Positions 36,311-51,126 of a DNA stretch of 64,000 nucleotides are shown here, piece after piece. How positions within the stretch are numbered: the stretch's first letter is position 1; the number at the start of each line of letters is the position of its first letter. The notes beneath the pieces are model-generated. The model made no database searches. It saw only the letters and a program-made list of their open reading frames with translations, and was not told the DNA's origin. The position numbers and the translations under genes are program-made. This DNA comes from Diphasiastrum complanatum (lineage: Eukaryota; Streptophyta; Lycopodiopsida; Lycopodiales; Lycopodiaceae). The stretch lies in the NCBI GenBank assembly GCA_029204225.1, contig CM055104.1, forward strand, positions 26,436,394-26,500,393, read 5' to 3'.

Positions 36311-36967
36311 TTGGCAGAATCAAGCAAGGGAAAACCAAAGCAAGCAGGTAACCTTGTCGATGAGGGTGAGATTGAAGACTCTAGCTTCTTCATATCAGCA
36401 TTGTCATCTAATCAAGATGATCAAGCATGGTATATTGACTCGAGAGCCACAAGAAACATGATAGGTAACAAAGATTGGTTCAGTAGCTTGAAAGTGTTGG
36501 ATAATGGAACATCCGTTTCACAAGAAAATGGTGATGTCTACAAGATCAAGGGGATAGGCATCATTTCAATCCAACTACCTGATGGCAAAAGCAAGTTGAT
36601 CAGAGAGGTACTTTACGTACCAGGTTTAAAGAGAAATCTACTTTCTGTTGGAGTCATTACTGATCAAAAGTTGAAAGTAGAATTTTCCCATGATCGTTGC
36701 TTTGTGAAAAATGTGAACCAAAAGTTCAAAGTTATAAGGGAACCCAACACTAAGTTGTACAAGTTGAATGCTACAATCAAGGGGCAACATGGACTTGTTT
36801 TGTCCATTCCATCACAAACTGAACTGTGGCATAAGAGGCTTGGTCACTTGAACTTAGGAAGCCTCAGTTTGATGAGAAAATTGGAAATGGTGAGAGGATT
36901 GTCTACGATAGAAGACCACTTGAAATCGATGTGCGAATCATGTGTGTATGGGAAGAACATCGAGTGA
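36311..36967 (+). pseudogene. copia protease and pre-integrase domain
   Basis: The protease is recognised by AWYIDSRATRNMIGNKDWF. The usual catalytic triad D-S/T-G is DSR here, a Gly to Arg change expected to inactivate it. LYVPGLKRNLLSVG follows, and then the GAG-pre-integrase zinc domain (LWHKRLGHLNLGSLSLM, CESCVYGK). The frame breaks near 36960, just after the second zinc-binding Cys pair. Confidence 0.85.
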
Positions 36968-37475
36968 AATTCAATAAAGGTGGTGTTGCAAGGGCAAAGA
37001 ACATCCTGGATTTGATTTACACAGATTTATGCGGGCCTATGAGGACTATGTCCTTAGGTAAAGCCTTCTATTTCATGACCTTTATTGATGATATGTCACG
37101 TAAGATGTGGATTTACTTCTTGAAGAAGAAATCAGATGCATTTGACAATTTCAAGAGCTTCGAAGCATTGGTCGAAAATCAGACAGGTAGGAAGATCAAA
37201 GTTCTAAGATCATATAGTGGAGTTGAGTACAAGTCTAATGACTTCAATGATCTTTGTGATCAATGTGGGATCAAAAGACAATTTACACAAGCTCATACTC
37301 CTGCTCTCGATGGTGTAGCTGAGTGTAAGAATTGTACGATTGTGGAGAGTGCCAGATCTATGCTAGCTGAGATGAAACTACCAAAAGATTTTTGGTCAGA
37401 AGCATGCAGTACGACAATCTATCTTCAAAATAGAAGTCCTACCATTTGCATACCAAAGATTGAAGAGAAAAATCG
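36931..37475 (+). pseudogene. copia integrase core, catalytically damaged and truncated
   Basis: The first catalytic Asp is in DLIYTDLCGPM. The second, normally in RSDNGGEY, is Tyr (RSYSGVEY). The Glu region reads LDGVAECKNCTIVESARSML, retaining Glu. The domain continues through DFWSEACSTTIYLQNRSPT and is cut off at about 37475. Confidence 0.85.
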
Positions 37476-37482
37476 AGTCACC

Positions 37483-37908
37483 GCTCTGATACCACTGTTG
37501 GGAGTCGAGCGGTGCTCCGATACGAATGATGAGAATCGTGAGAAGAAAAATTTCACGAAGACATTCGCGACTCTCTTTCGACATTCGGATGGAGTTCAGA
37601 TGCGTTCGCTGCACACTGCCAGCTGAAACACTCCTACAATCCTCCAGAAGGTAGTAAGGTGCTATTGATCTACGTTCATAAAATTAATATAGCATTTGAC
37701 TTCATTTCAACCAAGGTGCGGAACTCAACAAGAAAACTCAGACATATTAAAATAAACAGCATAAGCATTCAACATTCAAGATCACACACAACTAGAAAAT
37801 AATCTATATTGATTTTTCTGATTTCTTCAGGGCATTGCATGCGAATCCACGCAGTTGGCATGAGAGAAGCACAATTCTCTCACGAGTATTAGTCTCGCTT
37901 TACCAACA
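37483..37908 (-). repeat. Candidate solo LTR with primer binding site, minus strand
   Basis: The reverse-oriented primer site GCTCTGATACCA (37483-37494) is followed after one base by TGTTGGGAG. The block TGTTGG...CCAACA (37496-37908, 413 bp) has 6-bp inverted termini as expected for an LTR. The other LTR and interior of that element are missing. The right boundary is less sure than the left. Confidence 0.55.
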
Positions 37909-39044
37909 GACAATCGGATCTTCTGATCCTAGACAGAATTGTCTTCTCGCACGCAGGCGGAGCTTCTGTCTATTTTTTGTCTCGATTGCTTACTAGCGTC
38001 AGACTACTTCTTGTTCTTCTTTCTTACATAGTTACACATTGTGTATCCTATTGATATATGTCAAGTGTTATTCAGTAAGTACAAACTAGTTAAAATATGC
38101 AGCAGTCCAAAAATACAAGGAAAAATACTAAGGCTTTAAAAATAGAAAGTCAATGTTTCTTCAAAAAGTTTCAAACTCCTTGATCTTACCAAGCTAGTTT
38201 TTGAGGAGTGTGAAAAATTGTCAAAAATCTATCTCGGTTATTTTATGATTTTATGTTTGTGAGTACAATTCACATGTGTGGAGCATGTTCGCACATGTGT
38301 AAAATAGTTAGAAATAGTTTATAGTGTTGACTTTAGGGGTATCATAAAGATTGCTAGTCAAGCATCTTGGTGTCACTAGGTGATAGGGCCAATTTTGGCT
38401 TTAGAGGTTAAATGGTCAAGTAGACATGTTTTGTCATGATTAGGCCAAAATTCAATTGTTATGTAACTCAAGCCAGTTAGGTTGCTTACACATGTCAAGT
38501 TTAGGTTTGATGAGTGATGCACCCTATGTGGTGGCAAAAGTCAAAGGGTCCATTCATAAGAGAGAGATGTGTTGGAAGGGTCCAATCAAAAGTGAGGGAT
38601 GTTGCATCACACATCCAATAGGATTAGAGAGGCTATGTTTAAGGGGTCCAATAAGAATCAAGCATGGATCTCCACGAGTTTCTATATGTACTTTCATTCC
38701 CTTCATTAATGTATGAGAGATCTATGAGTTTTTTTGAGTCAATTTGGAGATTTGCCAAATTTGCTTCTATTGTTTTCTCTCTCTAGATGAGCCCAGAAAT
38801 GGTATTTTCTCTCTCTACCTGAGGAGAGGAGCTTGTTGGGACTTAGTTTATTTCATAAAGTCTTCCACACGTGTGAAACACTTTTTGGTAAGGAATGAAT
38901 GCATGTAGAATGGTCTTTTTGCCTTAGATCTTGTCGTTGATCTTGGATTTCAATCAATAGATGATCTATAGTGCATGAGCCAAGCTTAGGAGATCAATTT
39001 CACACATTAGGGCATTCCCACATATGTGAATTTTCACAAGCATA
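37909..39044. other. No gene recognised
   Basis: This is AT-rich sequence with one 86-codon frame at 38456-38716 of no known similarity. Confidence 0.4.
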
Positions 39045-39640
39045 AGTTGTCATCCATGTTCAAAACAAGATCCACTATCAGCTTAATTAGTCATTATCCA
39101 ATCTTCCCTACCAGGTATTTTTCCACATCGTAGGTCTTGCCCTTATGTTACTATATCAGGGCATCCGCCATACTGATTAGTATAAGACAAGCATTCCTAT
39201 AATTATACTACAATTACATAACTTAAAATGACAAAGACATAATCAATCACAACACGTGAAAAATGTGTAGTTTCGCCATAGGAGTCAGTAGCAACAGGGC
39301 ATATCCATGCCTTCCTGAGCCTATCAGTACCTATGAATCATTTGGTACTCGATGGACTCTATGTATAAACGCTTGGGCAAATCCATTCCGTTTAAGCTAA
39401 CCTGGGCAAATCCATGCCATTCAGACTTACCAAAATTTGAACCGATTCAACAATATAAGATGCCACAAATTATAAATTAATAACTTGCTATATTCCATTA
39501 TTGTGTTTTAGTGCAACAAGTAAAGTGTGTAAATTCTCGTAGGTCTCAAGGTACCTCTGCACCATTCTGCCCTTGAAGAGTCGTGTATTAGTCTTCTACG
39601 AGTGTGGTACGTACTGAGCAAATCCATGCTTTCCAGTGCC
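39045..39640 (-). repeat. Diverged dispersed repeat, arm 2
   Basis: This is the reverse-complement counterpart of 32800-33325. Matching blocks include CCAATCTTCCCTAC near 39100, TATATCAGGGCATCCGCCAT near 39155 and GGGCAAATCCATGCCA near 39405. It contains four variants of the word GGGCAAATCCATGCC. Confidence 0.6.
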
Positions 39641-41909
<2,269 letters not shown>

Positions 41910-42319
41910 ATTGCCTTTTTGATTTAATCTTAAAAACCATAAGCAATTTTTCAAAGGCATAAAAAGTGAACAACATACATAGGTTCTTGTAACATGCCAT
42001 ATCACATTTTGAGGCACCAATTATGATACCCCTACCCTCCATGAGGCAGGGCCCAAAATAAGGCTTGAAATTCAAAAGAAACATGACAACACTTGTACCT
42101 TATTATAGTTAGTTCTCAAACATTAAAGCGATTTTTCTAATGTCGTGTTTTACACAAAGTTGCAATATGAGCACATAATCTTGACTCTTGATTCTTGCCT
42201 TTCGAATGCAAGGCCAAACAAAAAGGTTTAATCCAGGCTTAGGTCTTTTAGACATGCTCAAACTAGTCTTCATGATAGCTATTGCAAGTGGTAGGCCCAA
42301 TTTAATGATAGCGGACCAT

Positions 42320-42324
42320 AGAAC
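42320..42324. repeat. Target site duplication of the composite, left
   Basis: AGAAC directly before the outer 5' LTR is repeated at 51485-51489 directly after the outer 3' LTR. Confidence 0.9.
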
Positions 42325-42681
42325 TGTTACGAGCTCGTAACCAGTGCCGAACCCTAGAGAACACAGATAGGTCAGATACCACAGTCAGGGTCGTGTCCAG
42401 CGTACATGACCAACAGGGCAAGACAGTGTGAGTAGTGTGCCCTAGCACGGTCCATAGCCATGGCGGGCCTAACACAGCTAGGGACCCTGTCAGCAGGATA
42501 GGGCCCCCAGTTGGGTCCCGACGTGCAATCGACCACGTCAGTGCCACGTGGCCGACACTTGGCAGTTGCATGCTACCAGTCCTCACACTGGGCTAGGAGG
42601 GGCTTACTCTATATCAGGGAGTAGGCAAGGTTGGGTGGATCAGTTAGTGTTTGCCCTACTGTGGTGTTAGGATCTATTACA
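42325..42681 (+). repeat. Outer 5' LTR of the composite
   Basis: This is a 357-bp LTR that matches the outer 3' LTR except at about three positions, and is unlike the inner LTR. The primer site TGGTATCAGAGCCA follows at 42683-42696. Confidence 0.93.
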
Positions 42682-42696
42682 CTGGTATCAGAGCCA

Positions 42697-43483
42697 TCTC
42701 CATCCTAGGGAGTTCAGGACAGTAGTAGAGAAAGCTATCAGAAGATAGGAAGTGTTTCTCAGATTCTTAGAGAGGAATAGCGGAGGAGGATCGTTGTAGG
42801 AGCAGCCTTCAAACTTCTGATTTCCACTGAGAAATCACAGTAGCAAGGAGTCAGATTCCAAGTGTAGGTAACTCGCTGCAAAAACAGCTGTTTCCCACTG
42901 AGTTGAGAGGATTCTCTATAGTTTTCCCAGCGAAATTAGAGTAGGAAGAAGCCAGCACCTCCATCGCATACAGTCAGAGACCTACATCCGATTTCCAGGG
43001 AAAAAGTTACTGGTTCTCAGCGAGTTTGAAGCCAAAAAAGAGGAGCAGGGCCAGCGCTGCCAGTACTTCTGAAAATCTGGTTTTTCAACAAGTTTTTGGG
43101 CCCCAACGTCAGAGATTTGGAGCAAGAGGATTCCTACCAGATCAGCGAGTAGGAGACTTCTGAAATTTCAGAATTCAGAAGGGTTTTTGGACTTCAGATT
43201 TGCCTTTTTGTGGACAAGTTGGATTGCAATCAGACCAGCGAGCTACTATCCTCAAAAAACAGGGAAATTTAGCACCGTTTTGAAGCTTCAAACTGGCATT
43301 TTTCGGAACAGCAGGTCTGAAATTTTGGGGAAAAGAGCTGAAAGGGTTCCTCTTCATTCTTTCTTTGGAAGTACAGTCCTCAGAAACAGCTAAGTCATCT
43401 TTCCTTTCCCTTGTACAGTTGTAAATTAGTCTTTTAGACTTTTTTCCTTCAGAAGTTAAGGTAGCTCTCTTTCAGTTTCGAAG
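42697..43483 (+). other. Leader type A of the composite
   Basis: This non-coding leader closely matches that of copy 2. It contains the AGCGCT palindrome at 43053-43058. Confidence 0.75.
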
Positions 43484-44440
43484 ATGACCACTCCTCAGGG
43501 ACCTGATCAACCCCAGGAGAGAGGCTTCGACGAACTTGAAACAGAAGCCTTGGCTTACAGAAAAGGGAAGGAACCCATGGAAGTGGAAGAACAGGAACAG
43601 TTCGCCGAAGAACTCGACGAACTGGTTACCAAGGAGCAGTTCCTCCAATTGGTAACAGAAGTGGATGAACTGAAGCTGGCATTAGCCAATTTCAAGTCCA
43701 GTGTGGACGACTCGTTCGCTGAACTCAAAAACTTGATTTTGAGCTCCGCGAAAGGAAGCCTTCCCTCCACTTCTCAGTTATCCCCTTCTCCACTTCCATC
43801 AGTTTCGGGTGAGACTTTACGGTCTCACCCCAGTGTTTTTAAAGATTTAAAGCCTCCTACTTTTAATGGGGAAGAGAAGGATAGAAATGCAGATATTCTA
43901 CAAACCTTCCTCAGCAAATGGAAGAACATTCATGCTCTTAAACAGACCCCTGACCATTTGCAAGCTATTCAGGCCAGTCTTTCTTTAGGGCCTATGGCCT
44001 ATAAGTGGTGGTTAAATCTCCAGGAGACTGGGCAGACTCCCCGGTCATGGAAAGCTTTTGAAGAAGCTTTCCTAAGAGAATTTCTACCAGAGAATGAACT
44101 TGATAGAGCCTGGGAAGCCTGGGAAAGAACAGTAATGGACAAGTCCCTCATCCAATATATCTCGCAGTATCGAGAGGCAATTTTAAAGATTAAAAATATG
44201 GATGACTATCAAAAAATCAGGGGATTTGTCCGTGGCCTCAAAGATGAATATAAAGTAGAGGTCCAGAGAAACTCGCCTACTACCCTTGAGCAAGCTCTCA
44301 GATATGCTCAAATCTATGATGATTCAGTGGGTAGGAAGAGAGCGAGACAGCAACCACTTTCTGAGCAGCTACCTCAGAAAGACTTTCAATTTAAAAAGAC
44401 TTTCAAAAAGACTTTCAATAATAGGGTCACTAGTAAATGA
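43484..44440 (+). pseudogene. gag N-terminal and capsid fragment, truncated
   Basis: This is an uninterrupted gag frame from ATG 43484 through the capsid domain ([18 protein letters not shown] to [13 protein letters not shown]) to QKDFQFKK at about residue 304. There it is cut off by the junction with captured flank; the last codons come from the junction and flank. Unlike copy 4, the early TAG and the 11-bp deletion are absent. Zinc knuckle, protease and everything downstream are missing from this first gag. Confidence 0.92.
44378..44420 (+). other. Junction with triplicated 12-mer
   Basis: AAAGACTTTCAA occurs at 44378-44389, 44395-44406 and 44407-44418. Only the first belongs to normal gag. 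The last runs into AATAATAGGG, overlapping the flank sequence by about three or four bases. This looks like repeated slippage or template switching at the join. Confidence 0.85.
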
Positions 44441-45116
44441 TGGTGTGCTTGTAATTGACATAGGGGTAGTGTGTCACTTTATAGGTTGTTCAACGGACCT
44501 CCTAAAATATAAGAGTTGACCAATCAAAGGGAACGTGTCATATTCTTAATGGGACACTTGCACTTGAGTCAAATGCATGAGTGACAAAGGTATGACCTGC
44601 CTATGTATTAGGGTCCTAACAATTGGCAAGTGTTGGTGGCTGAGTGACATGCACACTTAGATAACTCAAGGTTGGTCTGACTATTTTAGTAGCTTCTACA
44701 TGATTGCCTATGTGTTAGGGTCCTACTAACAATTGGCAAGTGTTGGTGGCTGGTTGGCATGCACACTTAAGATATCTCAAGGTTTAGAGTATTTAGAAGG
44801 TGCTTGAAAGAGTTTATGTGTCTTCCTTGGAGAGGTATTCATGATTCACTCCTATGCAATTATGGTTGGGAGGAGACTCTTCACAAAGAGATCATAAATT
44901 GACAGTCTTTACATCTATCGTATGTACCATCAGTAGTAGATTGTTGCCCATGCTCACTGCACACACACACACACACACACAAATTCATATGACTTTAGGT
45001 GTGTGGCATGAAGTAGGTAGATACCCATGATAGCTCAAAATAGAGGGTTATCCCCCTACCTATACTAGGTGATTCAAGTAGAATACCTAGATAATATCAC
45101 CATGTTGATGGATTTC
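44417..45116 (+). repeat. Captured copy of the DNA upstream of copy 4
   Basis: It matches 17257-17956 with a constant offset of 27160 and one substitution noticed (ATTCATGATTC versus ATTCATCATTC). It ends with ATTTC, the target duplication of copy 4, directly before the inner LTR. Confidence 0.93.
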
Positions 45117-45474
45117 TGTTACGAGCTCGTAACCAGTGCTGAACCCTAGAGAACACAGATAGGTCAGATACCACAGTCAGGGTCGTGTCCAACGTACATG
45201 ACCAACAGGGCAAGACAGTGTGAGTAGTGTGCCCCAGCACGGTCCATAGTCATGGCGGGCCTAACACAGCCTAGGGACCCTGTCAGCAGGATAGGGCCCC
45301 CAGTTGGGTCCCGACGTGCAGTCGGCCACGTCAGTGCCACGTGGCCGACACTTGGCAGTAGCATGCTACCAGTCCTCACACTAGGCTAGGAGGGGCTTAC
45401 TCTATATCAGGGAGTAGGCAAGGTTGGGTGGATTAGTTAGTGTTTGCCCTACTGTGGTGTTAGGATCTATTACA
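45117..45474 (+). repeat. Inner LTR of the composite, derived from the copy 4 5' LTR
   Basis: It is identical by eye to 17957-18314 except for one base (CACACTAGGC). It retains all private variants of that LTR. Primer site at 45476-45489. Confidence 0.93.
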
Positions 45475-46376
45475 CTGGTATCAGAGCCATCTCCATCTTT
45501 GGGAGTTAAGGAGCAGTAGGGAGAAAGTAGAGAGAGTGCTCAGAATCTCTAAAAACTTTGGCAAATAGGAGAGACAGATCCAGCGCTGGAGGAATAGCTT
45601 TCTACTGTGAACATCTCCGTTGAATCATCTTCCTTTTAGTTGGAATATGAGTTAGATTCCTGAGACAGATCCATTGCTGAAGAGACAGCTATCTGACCAG
45701 GTAATTTCAGTAGAATTCCGAGTTATTTGAGCGAAATTTCAAGGGAGAAAGATGGGCAGACCCATCGCTGTATAGCTAGCCCTCAACTCTGAAAATTGTA
45801 GCAAGATCTGAATAGATTAGAGTAAGTTCTAATCATAATAGAGTGGCAGGGTCAGCGCTGGACAGGGAGGTGAAAAATTGATTTTTCATCAATGTCTGTG
45901 AGAATTTTTTAGCAGTTTGAACTTCAAACTAGATTGCCACAAACTAGCGACCTACTTCCTCAAGTCAAATCAGAAATTCAAATGAGTTTTGGGCCTTAAA
46001 TTTCGGATAATCGGGCCAGATAGGTTGTTGTCCAGCCAGCGAGGGCAGGGATACAAAGAATTCCGGATTTTTTGTTGTAAAATTCCAGTTTTTACTCAGT
46101 TTGTTGGAGCCCCACACCTGAAATCAGATCAGTCAGCTACTCAACTCAAGAACCAGGAAATTTGGCACCGTTTTGAAGCTTCAAACTGGCATTTTCCGGG
46201 ACAACAGGTCTGAAATCTTGGGGAAAAGTGCTGAAAGGGTTCCTCTTCGTAATTTCTTTGGAAGTACAGTCCTCAGAAACAGCTAAGTCATCTTTCCTTT
46301 CCCTTGTACAGTTGTAAATTAGTCTTTTAGACTTTTTTCCTTCAGAGGTTAAGGTAGCTCTCTTTCAGTTCCGAAG

Positions 46377-49300
46377 ATGACCACTCCTCAGGGACCTGAT
46401 CAACCCCAGGAGAGAGGCTTCGACGAACTTGAAACAGAAGCCTTGGCTTACAGAAAAGGGAAGGAACCCATGGAAGTGGAAGAACAGGAACAGTTCGCCG
46501 AAGAACTCGACGAACTGGTTACCAAGGAGTAGTTTCCTCCAATTGGTAACAGAAGTGGATGAACTGAAGTTGGCATTAGCCAATTTCAAGTTCAGTGTGG
46601 ACGACTCGTTCGCTGAACTCAAAAGCTTGATTTTGAGGAAGCCTTCCCTCCACTTCTCAGTTATCCCCTTCTCCACTTCCATCAGTTTCGGGTGAGACTT
46701 TACGGTCTCACCCCAGTGTTTTTAAAGATTTAAAGCCTCCTACTTTTAATGGGGAAGAGAAGGATAGAAATGCAGATATTCTACAAACCTTCCTCAGCAA
46801 ATGGAAGAACATTCATGCTCTTAAACAGACCCCTGACCATTTGCAAGCTATTCAGGCCAGTCTTTCTTTAGGGCCTATGGCCTATAAGTGGTGGTTAAAT
46901 CTCCAGGAGACTGGGCAGACTCCCCGGTCATGGAAAGCTTTTGAAGAAGCTTTCCTAAGAGAATTTCTACCAGAGAATGAACTTGATAGAGCCTGGGAAG
47001 CCTGGGAAAGAACAGTAATGGACAAGTCCCTCATCCAATATATCTCGCAGTATCGAGAAGCAATTTTAAAGATTAAAAATATGGATGACTATCAGAAAAT
47101 CAGGGGATTTGTCCGTGGCCTCAAAGATGAATATAAAGTAGAGGTCCAGAGAAACTCGCCTACTACCCTTGAGCAAGCTCTCAGATATGCTCAAATCTAT
47201 GATGATTCAGTGGGTAGGAAGAGGGCGAGACAGCAACCACTTTCTGAGCAGCCTCCTCAGAAAGACTTTCAATTTAAAAAGAAATTCTTAAAAAGAAAGA
47301 AAGAAGATGAATTTAAAAGTGAAGCTCCTCAGAAACGCCCTTCACTCATACAGCCCTTAAAACCAAATGATTTTGAGAAAGCCAAACAAGAACGTTGTGC
47401 TTTGTGTGTATGGGCAAGGGACACACAGTCAGACAGTGTGCCAAGGGGCCTTTCACAAAAAAAGATAAGAAAGATAAAAAACAAGTTCATCTTGTTCAGA
47501 CTGTATGTTTCCCCAGTGACTCGGCAGCTTCCGAGATCAAAGTGTATCATGAAGATCATGAACACTGTTGCCAGCTGACCTCTGCAATGCTAGCGAGACC
47601 CTTCATCTTTGGGCCGCATGACCTAGTACGTATGCATGGGAAAGTTGGTAACCAGTCAGTAAGAGTTATGGTTGATGATGGGGCAACCCATAATTTCATC
47701 AACTACACCCTGATAAAAAAGCTTAAACTACCAAAAGTACCTAGTCAGCATAGGTACATAGTTTCATTAGCTAAGGGTGAAGATAAAAAAATATGGGAAA
47801 CTATGGTAAGTAAGTTAAATCTTGGTATTCAGGGGTACCAAGATGAAATAAACTTTCAGATAATGCACCTGGATCGAACAGACATTGTTCTCGGGAGAGA
47901 TTGGCTCTACAGTTTAGGACCTTCCCTCCATAGAAACAATCAGGAGAACACCCTCAGCTTTCAGCATAAAGGCCGAGAGATCCAGTTGCATGGGGAGCAT
48001 GATGTTCCCAACAGCCCTATGGTCTGCAGTTCAGAGCTCTGTCAGCTAATTGGAGACGAAACCATCAGGTATTCTTATGTGACTTTCAGTTTATTCCTGA
48101 AGTTTCTATTTCCAGTTCTATTCAGCAGAAAATCAGTAATTTAGAAACTTTATTGTCTAAATTTAAAGATGTTTTTCCTGAAGATTTGCCACATGGTTTA
48201 CCACCTAGCAGCACCTGTTTCTAAACCTCCGTATCGGGTCAGCCGAACAGAGGATGAAGAAATAACTAGGCAGTTAACAGATTATCTTGGGAAAGGCCAA
48301 ATTCAGACCAGTAGTTCACCATGGGCCTCACCAGTCCTATTGGTGAAAAAGAAAGAGGGGTGTATGCGTCTTTGCGTAAATTACAGAGCCCTCAATAAAG
48401 TCACAATTAAGAATAAATACCCTATGCCTCGGGCAGACGAGTTGTTTGACCAACTCGACGGGGCTAAGTTTTTCAGCAAAATAGACCTCAGATCGGGATA
48501 TCATCAAGTCCGTATAAAATCGGAAGATGTCTCGAAAACAGCTTTTAGGACTCGTCACGGTCATTATGAGTTTAAGGTGATGCCATTTGGACTCACAAAT
48601 GCTCCAGCTACCTTTATGACCTTGATGAATAGTGTCCTCAGACCATACTTGGATAAGTTTGTAGTCGTATTTTTAGATGACATCCTCGTCTACAACAAAA
48701 CGAGGAAGGAGCATCTAAAACACCTCAGAAAGGTGTTTCGACTGCTCAGAAAGCATAAGCTTTATGCTAAACAATCCAAGTGTGAATTCTTCGTTGAAGA
48801 AGTAGCATATTTGGGTCACATTATCTCTTCAGAGGGGATTAAGATGGACCCAAATAAGGTTAAAGCCATACTCAGTTGGCTGAGACCTCAGAATATTTTG
48901 GAACTTCAGATCTTTCTTGGTCTGGCGGGATATTACAGACAATTTGTCAAGGAATATGCTCAGATAGCAGTTCCTATGACCAATCTCCTTAAGGGGAAGG
49001 GAAAGGAGTTCATTTGGGAGTCCGCACAGCAGGAGAGCTTTCATGCTCTCAAAACAGCCTTACCTACAGCACCAGTTTTAAAAGTCGTCGACCCCAATCA
49101 GCCATTTGTGGTCGAAATAGATGCTAGCGACTCTGCAGTAGGTGCTGTGCTAACTCAGGGTGGACGACCAATTGCGTTCGAGAGTAAAAAACTCGAGCCA
49201 GTTCAGACTAGGTACAGTGCCTATGAAAAGGAACTCTTTTCTATAGTCCATGCCCTTAAGACTTGGAGGCATTATTTGTATGGTGCCAACTTTGAGGTCC

Positions 49301-51115
49301 TGACAGACCATGAGAGTCTCAGATACCTTTGCAATCAACCTGAGCTTAGAGGTCGGAAAGCTCGTTGGGCAGAGTTGATGCAAGAGTTTGACATGTCTAT
49401 CAGATATAGACGTGAAAAATTCAATACAGTAGCAGATGCCCTTAGCAGAATGCCTATGATAAACGAGCTGAGTTTTACTCAGATTCGTAATGAGTTACTC
49501 GAGTCCTTGAGAGGGAAATGCCAGCATGATGCATTCTTCTCTATTATCTGGAACTCAGTCCAGAACAGACAGTTACAGACTCCAGAACCAGTTCCCGGGG
49601 CTGGTGCCAGTTCATCCAAGAATACGGCAGCTTCCGTTGAGGATGATGATGAGTCCGAGTATACGTCGTCAGATGACGTTGAGGATTCTGAGCCTGTGTT
49701 ACCCAAGCAAACCCCAGTGGTTGAGGGTCAGTTGACTCAAGGATTCAAATGGAAACAGTATTCCATTCAGGATGAGTACTTGCTCTATAGAGATAGAGTA
49801 TGTGTCCCCAATTCAGAGGATTATAGGCAGCAGGTCCTATATGAATGTCATGACAATCCTAGCGCGGGACACCCAGGCATACAGAAGACCTATGAGCTTC
49901 TTCGTAGGCAATTTTTCTGGCCCAGTATGAAAAAGGACGTCCACCAGTATGTAACCAGTTGCCAGAAATGTCAAGTAAATAAAGCAGAGCGTTTAAAGGC
50001 AGGAGGGTTGTTGCATCCCTTAGAAATACCAGCTGGTAAATGGGAGAGTATCTCCATGGATTTTATAGTAGGCCTGCCTAAAACCCCAAAAGGGTAATGA
50101 CGCTATATCGGGTCACAGTTGACCGTCTGACCAAAATGGCTCATTTCATTCCGACCGAAAACAACCGTTAGAGCTCCAGAGTTAGCGAGGTTGTTTGTAG
50201 ACGGGCTATTTAAATTGTACGGTCTACCTTCCGACAAGTCAGCGACCGGGACAGTAAGATTACTGGAAATTTTTGGAGGGCAGTATTCCATCATCTCCAT
50301 ACTAAACTTAATATGAGTACCACCGACCATCCACAGACGGACGGTCAAACAGAAAGGGTAAATCAAGTGCTGAGGATATGCTTCGTGCATATGTCAGCAA
50401 GAGGCAGACTAATTGGGCGGAGTATCTCTCGATATTAGAGTTTGCTTACAACAGTACCAAACATTCAGCTACGGGATACAGCCCATTTATGCTGATGTAC
50501 GGTTTTCAGCCACGCTCACCCACAGCTGTAGGGTTTAAACAAGAAAAAGTTGAAGCAGCCAGAAACTTTTTAGAAGACCTAAACCAGATGATAGAACATG
50601 CTAAGCGTAGCATTAGACAATCCCATGATCGAGCCAGGCATTATGCATATCCACACAGACGGGATGTGCAGTTCTCCACTGATGAGAAAGTCTACTTGAG
50701 AGTCCCAGTTGACTCTAAAACCCTCAAATCAGGAGTGTGTGCTAAGTTGTCTCCAAGGTATTGTGGTCCCTTTACCATCAGTAGGAGACTAGGCGAGGTC
50801 ACCTATGAACTAGAACTCCCACACAGCAGTAAGGTTTTTCCAGTCTTTCATGTAAGTCAGTTACGAAAAGCCTTAACCAGATCAGACAATCTGGTAGGGG
50901 ACAGTGTTCTAGTTCTCCCATTGGATCCTCAACAACCTCCACATGAACCAGAGGAAATTCTTGATAGTAGAGAGACGCAGACTCGTCATACTCTATACCG
51001 AGAATATCTGGTTAAGTGGAATGATCAGCCTGTTGAGAATGCCACTTGGGAAAGAGGCAGCGTCCTTCGCAAGATTTTTCCAGACTTTGTCTTAGAGGAC
51101 CAAGACGGTTCTTAA
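46377..51115 (+). pseudogene. Inner gag-pol of the composite
   Basis: The start is at 46377. It shares with copy 4 the TAG at codon 52, the 11-bp deletion, the zinc knuckle and post-protease one-base losses, the 38-bp deletion before RT and the extra C at the start of the integrase core (near 50086). It differs in lacking the second gag TAG and the 24-bp deletion near the integrase C-terminus. It also has extra small indels near 50108, 50158, 50233 and 50373. Domains: capsid, broken zinc knuckle, protease, RT-RNase H-HHCC finger in one open frame (48169-50097), integrase core fragments, then integrase C-terminus and chromodomain (50378-51115, YREYLVKWNDQPVENATWE). One variant (GCTATTCAGGCC near 46850) matches the first gag of the composite rather than copy 4, so the unit is a mosaic. 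Confidence 0.92.
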
Positions 51116-51126
51116 GGGGGAGGGAG

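Larger units (their letters stand above)
35200..37475 (+). mobile_element. Ty1/copia element, truncated after integrase
   Basis: The plus-strand copia leader (about 35200-35543), gag, zinc knuckle, protease and integrase are present. RT, RNase H and both LTRs are not. At about 37475 the coding sequence stops and a minus-strand primer binding site and LTR follow directly. The element is much better preserved than the relic at 28840-30958. Confidence 0.8.
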
